Shown: positions 6,163-13,090, numbered from the stretch's first letter. The stretch is 19,874 bases of DNA from Nitrososphaerales archaeon TH703 (GCA_014523525.1 JAATVL010000021.1:1-19874), one strand, 5' to 3'. Numbers and translations are program-made. Notes: generated from the sequence alone by a model not told the origin.

Positions 6163-7492
6163 GTCCTATTTTATGTTGTACTTTTTTTACTATTGCGTAC
6201 TCAGTTTCAACTATTTTTACTAGATCTTCTTGTTCTATTGCTAGTGGTGGAATTATTGTAATTATATTTCCAAGGGTCCTTAGATATACTCCTTTTTTCA
6301 ATGATTCTTTCGCAATGTATTGTCCAATCGGAACTTTATCTATCGACTTGATAGGGGCATCCCCTTTTCTTAATTCAATTCCACATAGCATTCCTTTATG
6401 TCTGATATCATAACAGATATCTAATTCCGAGAATTTTTTCAAAAGACGATTAAAAACTAATGAATTATTTCTTATTTTTCTTATAAGATTTAGCTTTTCA
6501 TAAAGTTCTAGATTTGTCAATGCAGCTGTGCATCCTACCGGATGACCAGTGAAAGTGTGACCATGAAAAAGTTGCCTTTTGGCCCAATAATCTCCAAGAA
6601 ATTCATTGAAAATGTCGGTAGTTGTTAGCGTTACTGCCAATGGAAAATATCCACCAGTGAGGGCTTTTGCAAAACAAACAATGTCTGGTTCAGAGTGTTG
6701 TGCCTTGTACTCAATCATGTTGCCAAGTCTACCAAAACCAGTAGCAATCTCATCCAATATCAAAAGAATGCCATATTCTTTGCACAGGTCACTGATCGAC
6801 CTTTGAAAATTCTTCGGATATATATTAACTCCACCTGCGATCTGAGCCCCGCTTTCCATAACAAAACCAGATATTTTTGACGAGAGATTCTTCAGAACGT
6901 TCTCAATTTTATCAATATATTGCTCAAAGTTTTGACTCCCAAATTTTTCATGTCTTATCGTGGGGGACTCTACTTTTATTGTTTTGAGAAGAAGTGACTT
7001 ATATGGAGAAAAGTAACCATCAATGTAACCTATCGACATGCAACCTATTGTATCCCCATGATAACCATTTTTCAAGCAAATGAAATTCTTTTTCTGCGTT
7101 TTCCCTTTATTATTCCAGTATTGTATCGCGATTTTTAGTGCAGCTTCAATTGCCGTTGAACCGTTGTCTGTGTAAAAAACCTTGCTCATTCCTTTGGCGA
7201 TATGTGTAAGAGTCTTTGCTAATTTTACAGACGGTTCGTTAACAAGACCAAATAATGAAGAATGGGGGAGAGTATCAAGCTGTTTTTTCATAGCTACAAT
7301 TATTTCTTTTCTATCATGTCCCCAAACATTACACCACATGTTACTAATACCATCAAGATACCGTCTTTCCTTAGAATCTACAAAACTAAAACCGCTACCG
7401 GATTTTATCACGATATTTTCTGAATTATTCCAGAGTTTCATCTGAGTATATGGATGCCAAATGTATTTTCTGTCAAGATTATTACTATTCAA
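6155..7492 (-). CDS. bioA: Adenosylmethionine-8-amino-7-oxononanoate aminotransferase (BioA)
   Basis: A 445-residue class III PLP aminotransferase making 7,8-diaminononanoate from the BioF product. Signatures are WHPYTQM (12-18), GISNMWCNVWGH (48-59, the conserved Trp zone), YTDNGSTAIEAALK (107-120), NGYHGDT with Tyr144, ILDEIATGFGR with Asp247, FAKALTGG with the cofactor lysine Lys276, and HGHTFTGHPVGC. These residues lie close to the Escherichia coli BioA numbering. Whether the amino donor is SAM or lysine (BioK-like) cannot be settled from motifs alone; SAM is the family default. The start is TTG 7492, since the conserved HPYTQM motif excludes the later ATG. It is probably an independent unit, separated from bioBF by the recombinase. 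bioD is not in the window. Confidence 0.93.
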   Translation of the reverse strand: MNSNNLDRKYIWHPYTQMKLWNNSENIVIKSGSGFSFVDSKERRYLDGISNMWCNVWGHDRKEIIVAMKKQLDTLPHSSLFGLVNEPSVKLAKTLTHIAKGMSKVFYTDNGSTAIEAALKIAIQYWNNKGKTQKKNFICLKNGYHGDTIGCMSIGYIDGYFSPYKSLLLKTIKVESPTIRHEKFGSQNFEQYIDKIENVLKNLSSKISGFVMESGAQIAGGVNIYPKNFQRSISDLCKEYGILLILDEIATGFGRLGNMIEYKAQHSEPDIVCFAKALTGGYFPLAVTLTTTDIFNEFLGDYWAKRQLFHGHTFTGHPVGCTAALTNLELYEKLNLIRKIRNNSLVFNRLLKKFSELDICYDIRHKGMLCGIELRKGDAPIKSIDKVPIGQYIAKESLKKGVYLRTLGNIITIIPPLAIEQEDLVKIVETEYAIVKKVQHKIGRY

Positions 7493-7689
7493 CAGAAATA
7501 GCTATAATATTGCAGTATTTGTACATTAGCCTGAGGATATGTTGTATGATGAACCCAAGTTTTTAATTGACATATAAGTTGTCAGTCGTTACAAAAATCA
7601 ATTTTTAGACTAGTAATTCACACTGCATTGGTTCAGAGATTTTTGCGTCAAAATAAGTTTATTAATAATCTGAATATATCCATGAGATA
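7493..7689. other. Divergent intergenic region of bioA and a membrane protein
   Basis: 197 bp holding the promoters of two divergent genes. An inverted repeat TGACA-7 nt-TGTCA (7568-7584) lies in the middle and is a candidate operator. An AT-rich TTTATTAAT at about 7656-7664 is a plausible TATA box for the rightward membrane protein gene, giving a nearly leaderless mRNA. Confidence 0.4.
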
Positions 7690-8073
7690 ATGAAAACAAA
7701 AATATCTGTAATCCTGTTATTTATCTCTCTTGCCTTACTAATCATTTATGGGGCAGACGTAATATCTTCCCAATCGTCTTCTAATGATGGAAAAAGTGGT
7801 TTTCTTCAATTGAGCCCAGCTATTAGAGGGGGAGTATTTGGTGGGGGCGCTGTGATTTTATCCATCATCGCTTTTGCAATTTCGCTAAGAGAAAAATCTA
7901 CATTGGTAGTCGTACTTCTTCTTGTTAACGGTGGGTTAATTATAGCAGGAATGATTGGCTTGGCTATTGAAGACGAAGCAACAGGCAGCTCGACACTATA
8001 TGGAACCACCGGATTAGGGATATTGCTGATTGCACTGGGCGTTGTAAAAATAATCATTACAAGGAAAAAATAG
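7690..8073 (+). CDS. Four-helix integral membrane protein of unknown function
   Basis: A 127-residue hydrophobic protein with four likely membrane helices at about 4-26, 44-66, 71-92 and 103-123, and a basic C-terminus (TRKK). The loop after helix 1 is rich in Ser (SSQSSSNDG), and a small glycine-rich stretch (RGGVFGGGAV) begins helix 2. There are no catalytic motifs or metal-binding residues and I do not recognise a family. The N-terminal helix could be a signal anchor. It starts at an ATG with little leader, and about 20 bp after its stop comes copy 3 of the palindromic repeat, possibly marking the transcript end. It is monocistronic, followed by tRNA-Asn. Confidence 0.7.
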   Translation: MKTKISVILLFISLALLIIYGADVISSQSSSNDGKSGFLQLSPAIRGGVFGGGAVILSIIAFAISLREKSTLVVVLLLVNGGLIIAGMIGLAIEDEATGSSTLYGTTGLGILLIALGVVKIIITRKK

Positions 8074-8093
8074 TACTTTATGAATCATATTCA

Positions 8094-8121
8094 ATATTCC
8101 AAAATTCGAATTTAGAAACAT
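8094..8121. repeat. Palindromic repeat, copy 3 (centre TCGA)
   Basis: A 28-bp element centred between 8107 and 8108, identical to copy 2 for 20 bases on the left and core, with a degenerate right arm (TAGAAACAT). Next to it TTAGAAA (8112-8118) and TTTCTAA (8124-8130) form a second, overlapping hairpin with a five-base loop. It lies 20 bp after the stop of the membrane protein gene. Confidence 0.6.
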
Positions 8122-8183
8122 TATTTCTAAAGTTAAGTAATAGCATAACATTTAATTAAAGTAATAATTTTTGTAATGCATGC

Positions 8184-8286
8184 GCCGCTGTAGCTCAGCA
8201 TGGTAGAGCAAATTCAAAGATTAATTGCTTTGGAGCTTAACTGGCTGTTAACCAGTGGGCCATCAGTTCAAGTCTGATCAGCGGCG
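8184..8286 (+). tRNA. tRNA-Asn (anticodon GUU) with intron
   Basis: The cloverleaf is complete once an insertion is removed. The acceptor stem is GCCGCTG (8184-8190) with CAGCGGC (8279-8285), the D stem is GCTC/GAGC, and the anticodon stem is ACTGG/CCAGT (8240-8244/8252-8256). The loop is CTGTTAA, giving anticodon GTT at 8247-8249. The variable loop is GGGCC and the T stem is ATCAG/CTGAT. The discriminator is G8286, as in archaeal tRNA-Asn. Between the D stem and anticodon stem there are 30 bases where one is expected, so a 29-nt intron is inferred. The two palindromic repeats at 8094 and 8377 flank the gene. Confidence 0.93.
8211..8239 (+). other. Non-canonical 29-nt tRNA-Asn intron (position 26/27)
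   Basis: The extra segment lies between tRNA positions 26 and 27 rather than at the canonical 37/38 site. Shifting by one base (8210-8238) gives the same mature tRNA. Inside, TTCAAAG (8213-8219) pairs with CTTTGGA (8228-8234, one G-T pair) around an eight-base loop, giving the central hairpin of a relaxed bulge-helix-bulge. Archaeal splicing endonuclease with broad specificity is known to remove such introns in Crenarchaeota and Thaumarchaeota. Confidence 0.8.
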
Positions 8287-8376
8287 CTTTATTGAATTTT
8301 AATTTAATTGTAGAGTATGGTTATAGATTTACTAATTGATGTTACTAATATTTATATCATTAATGCAATTCATGTA

Positions 8377-8404
8377 ATATTTCATAATTCGAATTGTGAA
8401 ATAT
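8377..8404. repeat. Palindromic repeat, copy 4 (near-perfect)
   Basis: The best copy: 28 bp centred between 8390 and 8391, with only one mismatched pair between the arms (T8385 against G8396). The left arm starts ATATTTCA, the core is AATTCGAATT, and the right arm ends TGAAATAT. It lies 91 bp after tRNA-Asn and 63 bp beyond the stop of the leftward gene, so in a region where converging transcripts would end. Confidence 0.7.
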
Positions 8405-8466
8405 ACCTTCTTATCATTTATGGTATATTATTTTTTGATAGGTAACTGAAAGTTAAAATATCATTT

Positions 8467-8826
8467 CTAAAATTGTATTATATCCAAGGCCATTGCGTCT
8501 GACAAAAGGTCAACATGCCTAGTAGCTACGATGTAGCCATTTTTTAATTCACTATTTGAAATCCATCTATTTGATGAAGACCACATTCTCTCTTTCCTAA
8601 TTCTTTTCTCTAATTCTTCGACATCCAATTCTTTTTCTTCGATTTCCTCCGTGTCAGAGTTTTTTATCGTCAATAAGACCTTTCTAACAAGAATCCTGCT
8701 ACCAAACCTCTGAGAATAATCCCTAGCAGATTCATCGTAATCAAGAAGTTTCATCTTAATCTGTTTCCTATTTAGAACATCCCTACTCGTTAGAAGTCTA
8801 TTGTCTACAAATCTATCGTATGACAT
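8467..8826 (-). CDS. Small charged protein of unknown function
   Basis: A 119-residue soluble protein rich in Arg, Lys, Asp and Glu. The N-terminal half contains YDRFVDNRLLTSRDVLNRKQ and DYSQRFGSRILVRKVLLTI, the latter beta-like. The middle has a run of acidic residues (EEIEEKELDVEELEK, about 61-75), probably helical, then a Ser/Trp-rich turn and a hydrophobic end (DAMALDIIQF). No cysteines, no signal peptide and no family that I recognise. It is 52 bp downstream of the DUF35-like gene on the same strand, and may be the last gene of that cluster. The frame is fully open with a normal ATG start. Confidence 0.6.
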   Translation of the reverse strand: MSYDRFVDNRLLTSRDVLNRKQIKMKLLDYDESARDYSQRFGSRILVRKVLLTIKNSDTEEIEEKELDVEELEKRIRKERMWSSSNRWISNSELKNGYIVATRHVDLLSDAMALDIIQF

Positions 8827-8878
8827 CTCGATAACTCTATTAAGAATTACTGATTAATTAAATCCTTCATTAATCAAT

Positions 8879-9211
8879 TCATACGGATGAGAATTCATAA
8901 TATGGCGAATTGTTCTTATCAAGTCCACACTTCTTTAATTTGACAGCACTACCGGGATTCAACCCTTCTTCACTCAATACGCCGATAATCCTAATTCCAG
9001 ACATTTCAACCAAGCCTAAATTTTTATTCTTGCCAATAAATGACTCTGAGTGTTCAATTAATCGGCCTTTTCTATCTAATTTTGACATTCTAATTCTTTT
9101 TGAATAGCAGTTATTACATATATTTGAAGGTGGCCATATTTTTGTATGACAATTGTCGCAAATCGGGATCCTGAATTTTCCCCTACTTAGAAAATCAAGA
9201 AATTCTTTCAT
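8879..9211 (-). CDS. DUF35-type zinc-ribbon/OB-fold protein (acyl-CoA associated)
   Basis: A 110-residue protein with the DUF35 layout. A short N-terminal helix (MKEFLDFLSRGKF) is followed by a zinc ribbon with two CxxC pairs (CDNC at 19-22 and CNNC at 32-35), then an OB-fold-like beta domain (about 46-108) with the GLVEMSGIRIIGVL strand. Known members bind CoA and bridge thiolase to HMG-CoA synthase in archaea, or support acyl-CoA condensing enzymes elsewhere. The thiolase gene is 111 bp upstream on the same strand, which supports partnership, but no HMG-CoA synthase is nearby. A GAGGAG sequence lies about 12 nt before the ATG, rather far. Confidence 0.85.
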   Translation of the reverse strand: MKEFLDFLSRGKFRIPICDNCHTKIWPPSNICNNCYSKRIRMSKLDRKGRLIEHSESFIGKNKNLGLVEMSGIRIIGVLSEEGLNPGSAVKLKKCGLDKNNSPYYEFSSV

Positions 9212-9322
9212 ATCATATAATATCTCCTCAACATAATTAAAATGATTAACAATTGATTAAAAAATGCGAAAAATGTATTAGCCGCACTGACTGTAGATAG
9301 AAGATTTTATTTTCACATATTT

Positions 9323-10420
9323 CTATGAAAGTATTAGAACCAAGGAAGAAGAACCTGCTGCAGACATATTATGCACCAGCCCACTCTTGCAGTCATTAAC
9401 TTGTCTTTTTCCGGCCAATCCCTTTAACTGCTCACAAATTTCCACTGTCTGAGCCACACCAGTAGCTCCCAAGGGATGTCCTGTACCTATTAATCCTCCA
9501 CGAGGATTGATTACTATGTTATTCTGTGAAACAAACTTACCTCCTTGCCCTTTTTGACAAAAACCTAAATCTTCATACGCGAGAATTTCCATTATAGTGA
9601 ATGCATCGTGAAGTTCCGTTACATCTATTTGCTCTGGTTCAATATTTGTCATAGAAAATGCCATATTAGAAGCCTTTTTAGTTGACTGTATGCATGAGAG
9701 CTCAGAACTAAGGTTACTAAAACTAGCGGCCTCTGTAGAACTTCCTATTCCTTCAATCCATACGGGACGGTCCGTATATTTTTTAGCCTCTTCTTCATTA
9801 CTAAGTAATATTGCTGAAGCTCCATTGCAGATATATGAACAATCAAGCATCTTTATTGGTTCCACCAGTTTCTTGGAATTCATGACATCATCAATTGATA
9901 CTTTTTTCCTAAAGAGAGCATTATGATTTAGGTAAGCATTTTTTCTATTCTTTACTGCAACTGATGCCATCTGTTCCTCAGTTGTACCATATCTACGCAT
10001 GTGAACCTTGGCAAAGAGTGCAGCCCAGTAAATAGGCAAAGTAAAGCTCCCTCTTGAAATATCCCATAGCAGTTGTGATCCTTTAGTTTCTCTTATATCT
10101 GCACCGACAACTAGTGCAGTTTTACACAAGCCAGATTTTATCAGAGAATAAGCCGAAACAATTGCATTAGTGCCGGAATTACACAAGTTGTCTAACCTTT
10201 GAGAAATTATTGGCTTTATTCCCAAGTATTCTGATAAGATTGTTGATCCATACTGAATATCAGAAGTTGTCGATAAAATGACTGCATCAATCTTCATCGA
10301 ACTATCTTTGCAATTTCCTAAGATTCTTTTGCAAGGATCGCATGCCAATTCTTGAACAGATAGGTTAGTGTCCCTAGTAAATTCTGAAGTGGATTGATCA
10401 ATTATTGCTATTTTAGACAT
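9323..10420 (-). CDS. Thiolase-family enzyme (SCP-x/archaeal acetyl-CoA acetyltransferase type)
   Basis: A 365-residue thiolase. The nucleophile Cys80 lies in LDNLCNSGTNAI, His271 in ELHDAFTIMEILAYEDLG, and His315 in GTGHPLGATG, all normal. The HN motif near the C-terminus (His350-Asn351) is present, but the following glycine-rich loop, usually like HNxGGxGG, reads HNMSAAGSS here, so substrate binding may differ. Members catalyse Claisen condensation or cleavage of beta-ketoacyl-CoA, often with a DUF35 partner as in the next gene. The start ATG overlaps the end of the luciferase-like gene by eight bases, implying translational coupling. Acetoacetyl-CoA formation for isoprenoids or the 4-hydroxybutyrate cycle is possible, but the loop and neighbours make a different acyl substrate equally likely. 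Confidence 0.88.
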   Translation of the reverse strand: MSKIAIIDQSTSEFTRDTNLSVQELACDPCKRILGNCKDSSMKIDAVILSTTSDIQYGSTILSEYLGIKPIISQRLDNLCNSGTNAIVSAYSLIKSGLCKTALVVGADIRETKGSQLLWDISRGSFTLPIYWAALFAKVHMRRYGTTEEQMASVAVKNRKNAYLNHNALFRKKVSIDDVMNSKKLVEPIKMLDCSYICNGASAILLSNEEEAKKYTDRPVWIEGIGSSTEAASFSNLSSELSCIQSTKKASNMAFSMTNIEPEQIDVTELHDAFTIMEILAYEDLGFCQKGQGGKFVSQNNIVINPRGGLIGTGHPLGATGVAQTVEICEQLKGLAGKRQVNDCKSGLVHNMSAAGSSSLVLILS

Positions 10421-11414
10421 TTTCTACTAAAAGAAGAGAATCTTTGATTGATTGCTCATTATCCTTTACTGGATTTACCTGCAAAATCGGAAGTGATACT
10501 CCACATGAAGTAAACCGTTTCAGTGATTTGATACATTCGTCAGCGGTGCCATAGATTGTTAATGAATCAAGCATAGCATCGGTTACGAATTTTTCAATAT
10601 ACTCAATCCCATGTTTTTGATATTCAATTGTTATTTGTTTTACTTCGTTTTCAAAACCATGAGATGACAAAAATTCGTTATAATATTTACCTACTGATAC
10701 ATAAAATGCGAGTGTTTTTGCAGCTCTGATGCGAGCCAAGTCTGGATGTTTATTTGATACTGCAGTAATAAAGACAGTACAAATCTCAAAACCCTTAGAT
10801 TTTCTTGAAGTTATTGATCTGATGAGCTTTATTGTTTTTGCTAGCTCGTCAAGTGGACGAAGATATAATATTGTTCCATCCGCCACTTCTGTCGCAAGTT
10901 TAATCATTCCTGTATTTACAGCACCGAGAAAAACAGGTATCTTTTTTCTCGAGGATCGATGCATTATCTTGAGATTTTTTAATTTGAAAAATTTTCCGTT
11001 AAAGTTGATTGTTTCCCCGCTAGAGATAACCTTGAAACACGTTACGTATTCTTTCATGCGTTTTAATGGATGTTCAAATTTAATTCCGTGCCAATTTTCA
11101 GCAAGAATAGGAGTGCTTGCTCCAATTCCTATAATTGTACGATTCGATGAAATATTGTCTAAAGTGCAAGCCGCCATTGCTAAAGTCGCTGGAGTTCTTG
11201 AAAACATACTCACAATTGAAGTTCCTAGCTTAATCCTATTAGTTATCGCAGCTATTGCCCCAATCATAACAAATGCTTCACGGCCCCAAGACTCGGGCAT
11301 CCATATGGAATCTGCTTGTGGTCTAACATCCAGTAATTTGGCGAATTTCAAAATATCATTGGCATTAAATAGGCTGCTTGGATTATAGCCAATGTGACCG
11401 ATGTTATCAGTCAT
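10413..11414 (-). CDS. Luciferase-like (probably F420-dependent) oxidoreductase
   Basis: A 333-residue TIM-barrel flavin/F420 enzyme of the bacterial luciferase superfamily. The family pattern is visible as ADSIWMPESWG, then IAAITNRIKLGTSIV, SRTPATLAMAACTLDNIS and RTIIGIGAS (about 93-101). Next come EYVTCFKVISSGETINFNGKFFKL, KIPVFLGAVNTGMIKLATEVADG and a C-terminal TADECIKSLKRFTSCGVSLPIL. This arrangement resembles methylene-H4MPT reductase-type and other F420-dependent members, but the substrate is unknown. ATG 11414 was chosen because it overlaps the upstream stop by eight bases (ATGACTGA), exactly as the next pair does. An ATG at 11453 would add 13 lysine/tyrosine-rich residues and overlap more. 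It is the middle gene of a three-gene coupled set. Confidence 0.88.
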   Translation of the reverse strand: MTDNIGHIGYNPSSLFNANDILKFAKLLDVRPQADSIWMPESWGREAFVMIGAIAAITNRIKLGTSIVSMFSRTPATLAMAACTLDNISSNRTIIGIGASTPILAENWHGIKFEHPLKRMKEYVTCFKVISSGETINFNGKFFKLKNLKIMHRSSRKKIPVFLGAVNTGMIKLATEVADGTILYLRPLDELAKTIKLIRSITSRKSKGFEICTVFITAVSNKHPDLARIRAAKTLAFYVSVGKYYNEFLSSHGFENEVKQITIEYQKHGIEYIEKFVTDAMLDSLTIYGTADECIKSLKRFTSCGVSLPILQVNPVKDNEQSIKDSLLLVENV

Positions 11415-12102
11415 TTTTAAATACTTGTAGTATTTCTTTTGATGCTTCTTCAATATCCTTGTGAGAATCTATAGACCGCCAATAATTATATGAAAATTTT
11501 TTTGCCTTTAATCTCCGTTTATCCACCAGCATTGGCAAAGTAACAGTTTCAAGATTTCCATTATCAGGAAGGTAATCAAAAATTTCATTTGAAAAATAGT
11601 ATACTCCAGCATTGACCCACATGTCCTTAATGGATGGTTTTTCTACAAATTTTGACACAAGATCACCATTTGTTTCTACAATTCCAAACGTACTTTTTAG
11701 AGGAACTAGAGCAAGTGTCATTGATCCTTTTTTACATATCGTAGATGGATCCAAATCAGTCAATATATCTCCATTAATTACAAAAAATCCAGTATCTGTA
11801 TTTCTACTTTCAACGATTTGATTTTTTGCATTCTTTAGAGCACCACCTGTTCCTAGTGGTACGTTCTCTTCGATGTAGCTTATGTTAACTCCAAACTTTT
11901 TGCCGTCAGCAAGATGGTGCTTTATTTTTTCTTTGAGATGTCCTACAAGTACTATGACATCCTTCATTCCAAATTTTTTTAGCCAATTTACTTGCAACTC
12001 TATAATTGGGGTGTTATTAATCTGGATCATGGGTTTTGGCCTATCAGAAGTTAATGGTCTCAGCCTTTTTCCCAAACCACCAGCAAGTATAACTGTTATC
12101 AC
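11407..12102 (-). CDS. Sugar-phosphate nucleotidylyltransferase
   Basis: A 231-residue NTP transferase. The N-terminal signature LAGGLGKRLRPLT, with RPKPMI after it (about 6-27), binds the NTP. PLGTGGAL (about 82-89), the metal-binding NGDIL (about 109-113), EKP and NAGVYYF (about 164-170) follow the glucose-1-phosphate thymidylyl/mannose-1-phosphate guanylyltransferase pattern. It is the short form without a C-terminal hexapeptide or isomerase domain. The base and sugar cannot be assigned. The start is GTG 12102, with GAGGG about eight bases before it. It leads an operon with the luciferase-like and thiolase genes (8-nt overlap), and has its own TATA box after uL6. Confidence 0.9.
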   Translation of the reverse strand: MITVILAGGLGKRLRPLTSDRPKPMIQINNTPIIELQVNWLKKFGMKDVIVLVGHLKEKIKHHLADGKKFGVNISYIEENVPLGTGGALKNAKNQIVESRNTDTGFFVINGDILTDLDPSTICKKGSMTLALVPLKSTFGIVETNGDLVSKFVEKPSIKDMWVNAGVYYFSNEIFDYLPDNGNLETVTLPMLVDKRRLKAKKFSYNYWRSIDSHKDIEEASKEILQVFKND

Positions 12103-12129
12103 TATTAACCCTCACTTGCACAAAGATTC

Positions 12130-12138
12130 TATATAAAA
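12130..12138 (-). promoter_or_regulatory. TATA box of the nucleotidyltransferase operon
   Basis: On the minus strand this reads TTTTATATA, an archaeal TATA box 28-36 nt upstream of the GTG at 12102, in the 69-bp gap after the uL6 stop. It suggests that the three downstream genes are a transcription unit separate from the ribosomal operon, with a very short leader. Confidence 0.55.
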
Positions 12139-12171
12139 GTCATCCCAATTTTATTTCTCGAGCTGTAAATC

Positions 12172-12714
12172 CTATTCACGCGAATAGACGTATATACCGT
12201 CAAGGAAGACTCTCTGATCCTTGTTTTTGACTCTTGTCGATAGTTCTATATTCGCAGCTGTCTGTGAAACATCCTCAAGATGAGGGCCAGAAATCACAAT
12301 ATCGTCACCCTCGATGGCTACCTTTGTAGCCTCGCCCACTATCTTTGAAATTCTTGCCTTTCGCTCGCCAAAAAAATTCTCAACATATACCCTGCCATCT
12401 TTCACCTTAACAGTTATAGGAAAATGTGCAAACACCACTTTCATTTTGTACTTGTATCCATTCTGAACACCTTTTATCATGTTGCTTATGATGCTTGTTG
12501 CAGTTTTAGAAATAGCAAAATCTTTCCTTCTTGTTCCATAAGGGTGGATCTTTATTGTATTCTCCTCAATTGTTAGAAATGCCGGGAGCTTGGTGAAATC
12601 TTTTTTTACAGTTCCAAGTTTCCCCTTTACTAATATTGTTCTACCTTCCAAGGTAACAGAAATGCCTTCTGGTATTTCTAATGTTGAAACATATTCATTA
12701 GTAGACGTATCCAA
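12172..12714 (-). CDS. rpl6: Ribosomal protein uL6
   Basis: A 180-residue large-subunit protein with two L6 folds. LEIPEGISVTLEGRTILVKGKLGTV opens the first. The second contains the KVKDGRVYVENFFGERKARIS strand and the closing DIVISGPHLEDVSQTAANIELSTRVKNKDQRVFLDGIYVY region. It binds 23S rRNA near the sarcin-ricin loop. The start is taken as TTG 12714 because a GGAGGAG sequence (12721-12727 on the complement) is six bases upstream; the TTG at 12729 would put that sequence inside the gene. It overlaps uS8 by 17 bases. It is the last ribosomal gene here: eL32, eL19, uL18 and uS5, which usually follow in archaea, are absent. Confidence 0.95.
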   Translation of the reverse strand: MDTSTNEYVSTLEIPEGISVTLEGRTILVKGKLGTVKKDFTKLPAFLTIEENTIKIHPYGTRRKDFAISKTATSIISNMIKGVQNGYKYKMKVVFAHFPITVKVKDGRVYVENFFGERKARISKIVGEATKVAIEGDDIVISGPHLEDVSQTAANIELSTRVKNKDQRVFLDGIYVYSRE

Positions 12715-13090
12715 CCAACACTCCTCCAATTCCTACTTCCTGCGCTTCATGGTGTGTCATCACTCCTTTACTTGTTGAAACTATTAAGATGCCCATGTTA
12801 TACGCGGGCAAAAATTGTCTTTCCCAATTCAGGTATTGATTCTTTCTGACACTAAATTTTGGTGTTATTATTCCGCATTTGTTTATCTTTGCCAATAATT
12901 GAATCTTAAATTTGCCAGCTCTCGAATCATCTATCTGCTCAAATTCTCCAATATATCTGTGTTTTTGCATTACTCGTAATACTTCGCTGGAAAATCTTGA
13001 AGACGGACTAACTATACATTCTTTTTTTCTTCGAACTTCATTATTATATAAAGTCGTAAAGAGGTTTGACAGGATATTTAATGCTGGCAT
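12698..13090 (-). CDS. rps8: Ribosomal protein uS8
   Basis: A 130-residue small-subunit protein of standard archaeal length beginning MPALNILSNLFTTLYNNE, with SSRFSSEVLRVMQKHRYIGEFE and the C-terminal STSKGVMTHHEA...GVLVGYVY signature. It binds the central domain of 16S rRNA. ATG 13090 is chosen because an AGGTGA sequence is five bases ahead. A GTG at 13099 lies within that Shine-Dalgarno sequence. The 3' end overlaps uL6, and uS14 ends 17 bp upstream. Confidence 0.96.
   Translation of the reverse strand: MPALNILSNLFTTLYNNEVRRKKECIVSPSSRFSSEVLRVMQKHRYIGEFEQIDDSRAGKFKIQLLAKINKCGIITPKFSVRKNQYLNWERQFLPAYNMGILIVSTSKGVMTHHEAQEVGIGGVLVGYVY
12721..12727 (-). promoter_or_regulatory. Shine-Dalgarno sequence deciding the uL6 start
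   Basis: GGAGGAG on the minus strand, six nucleotides before the TTG at 12714 and inside the 3' end of uS8. It favours the shorter uL6 start. Confidence 0.6.

Noticed and set aside
7543..7552. ATGATGA resembling a C box of a C/D-type sRNA
   Set aside because: No D box or C'/D' pair lies at suitable distance, and the AT-rich context makes a chance match likely.
10729..11388. A 219-codon open frame on the plus strand
   Set aside because: It lies antisense to the well-supported luciferase-like gene, has no recognisable motifs and no start signal; a shadow of the real gene.
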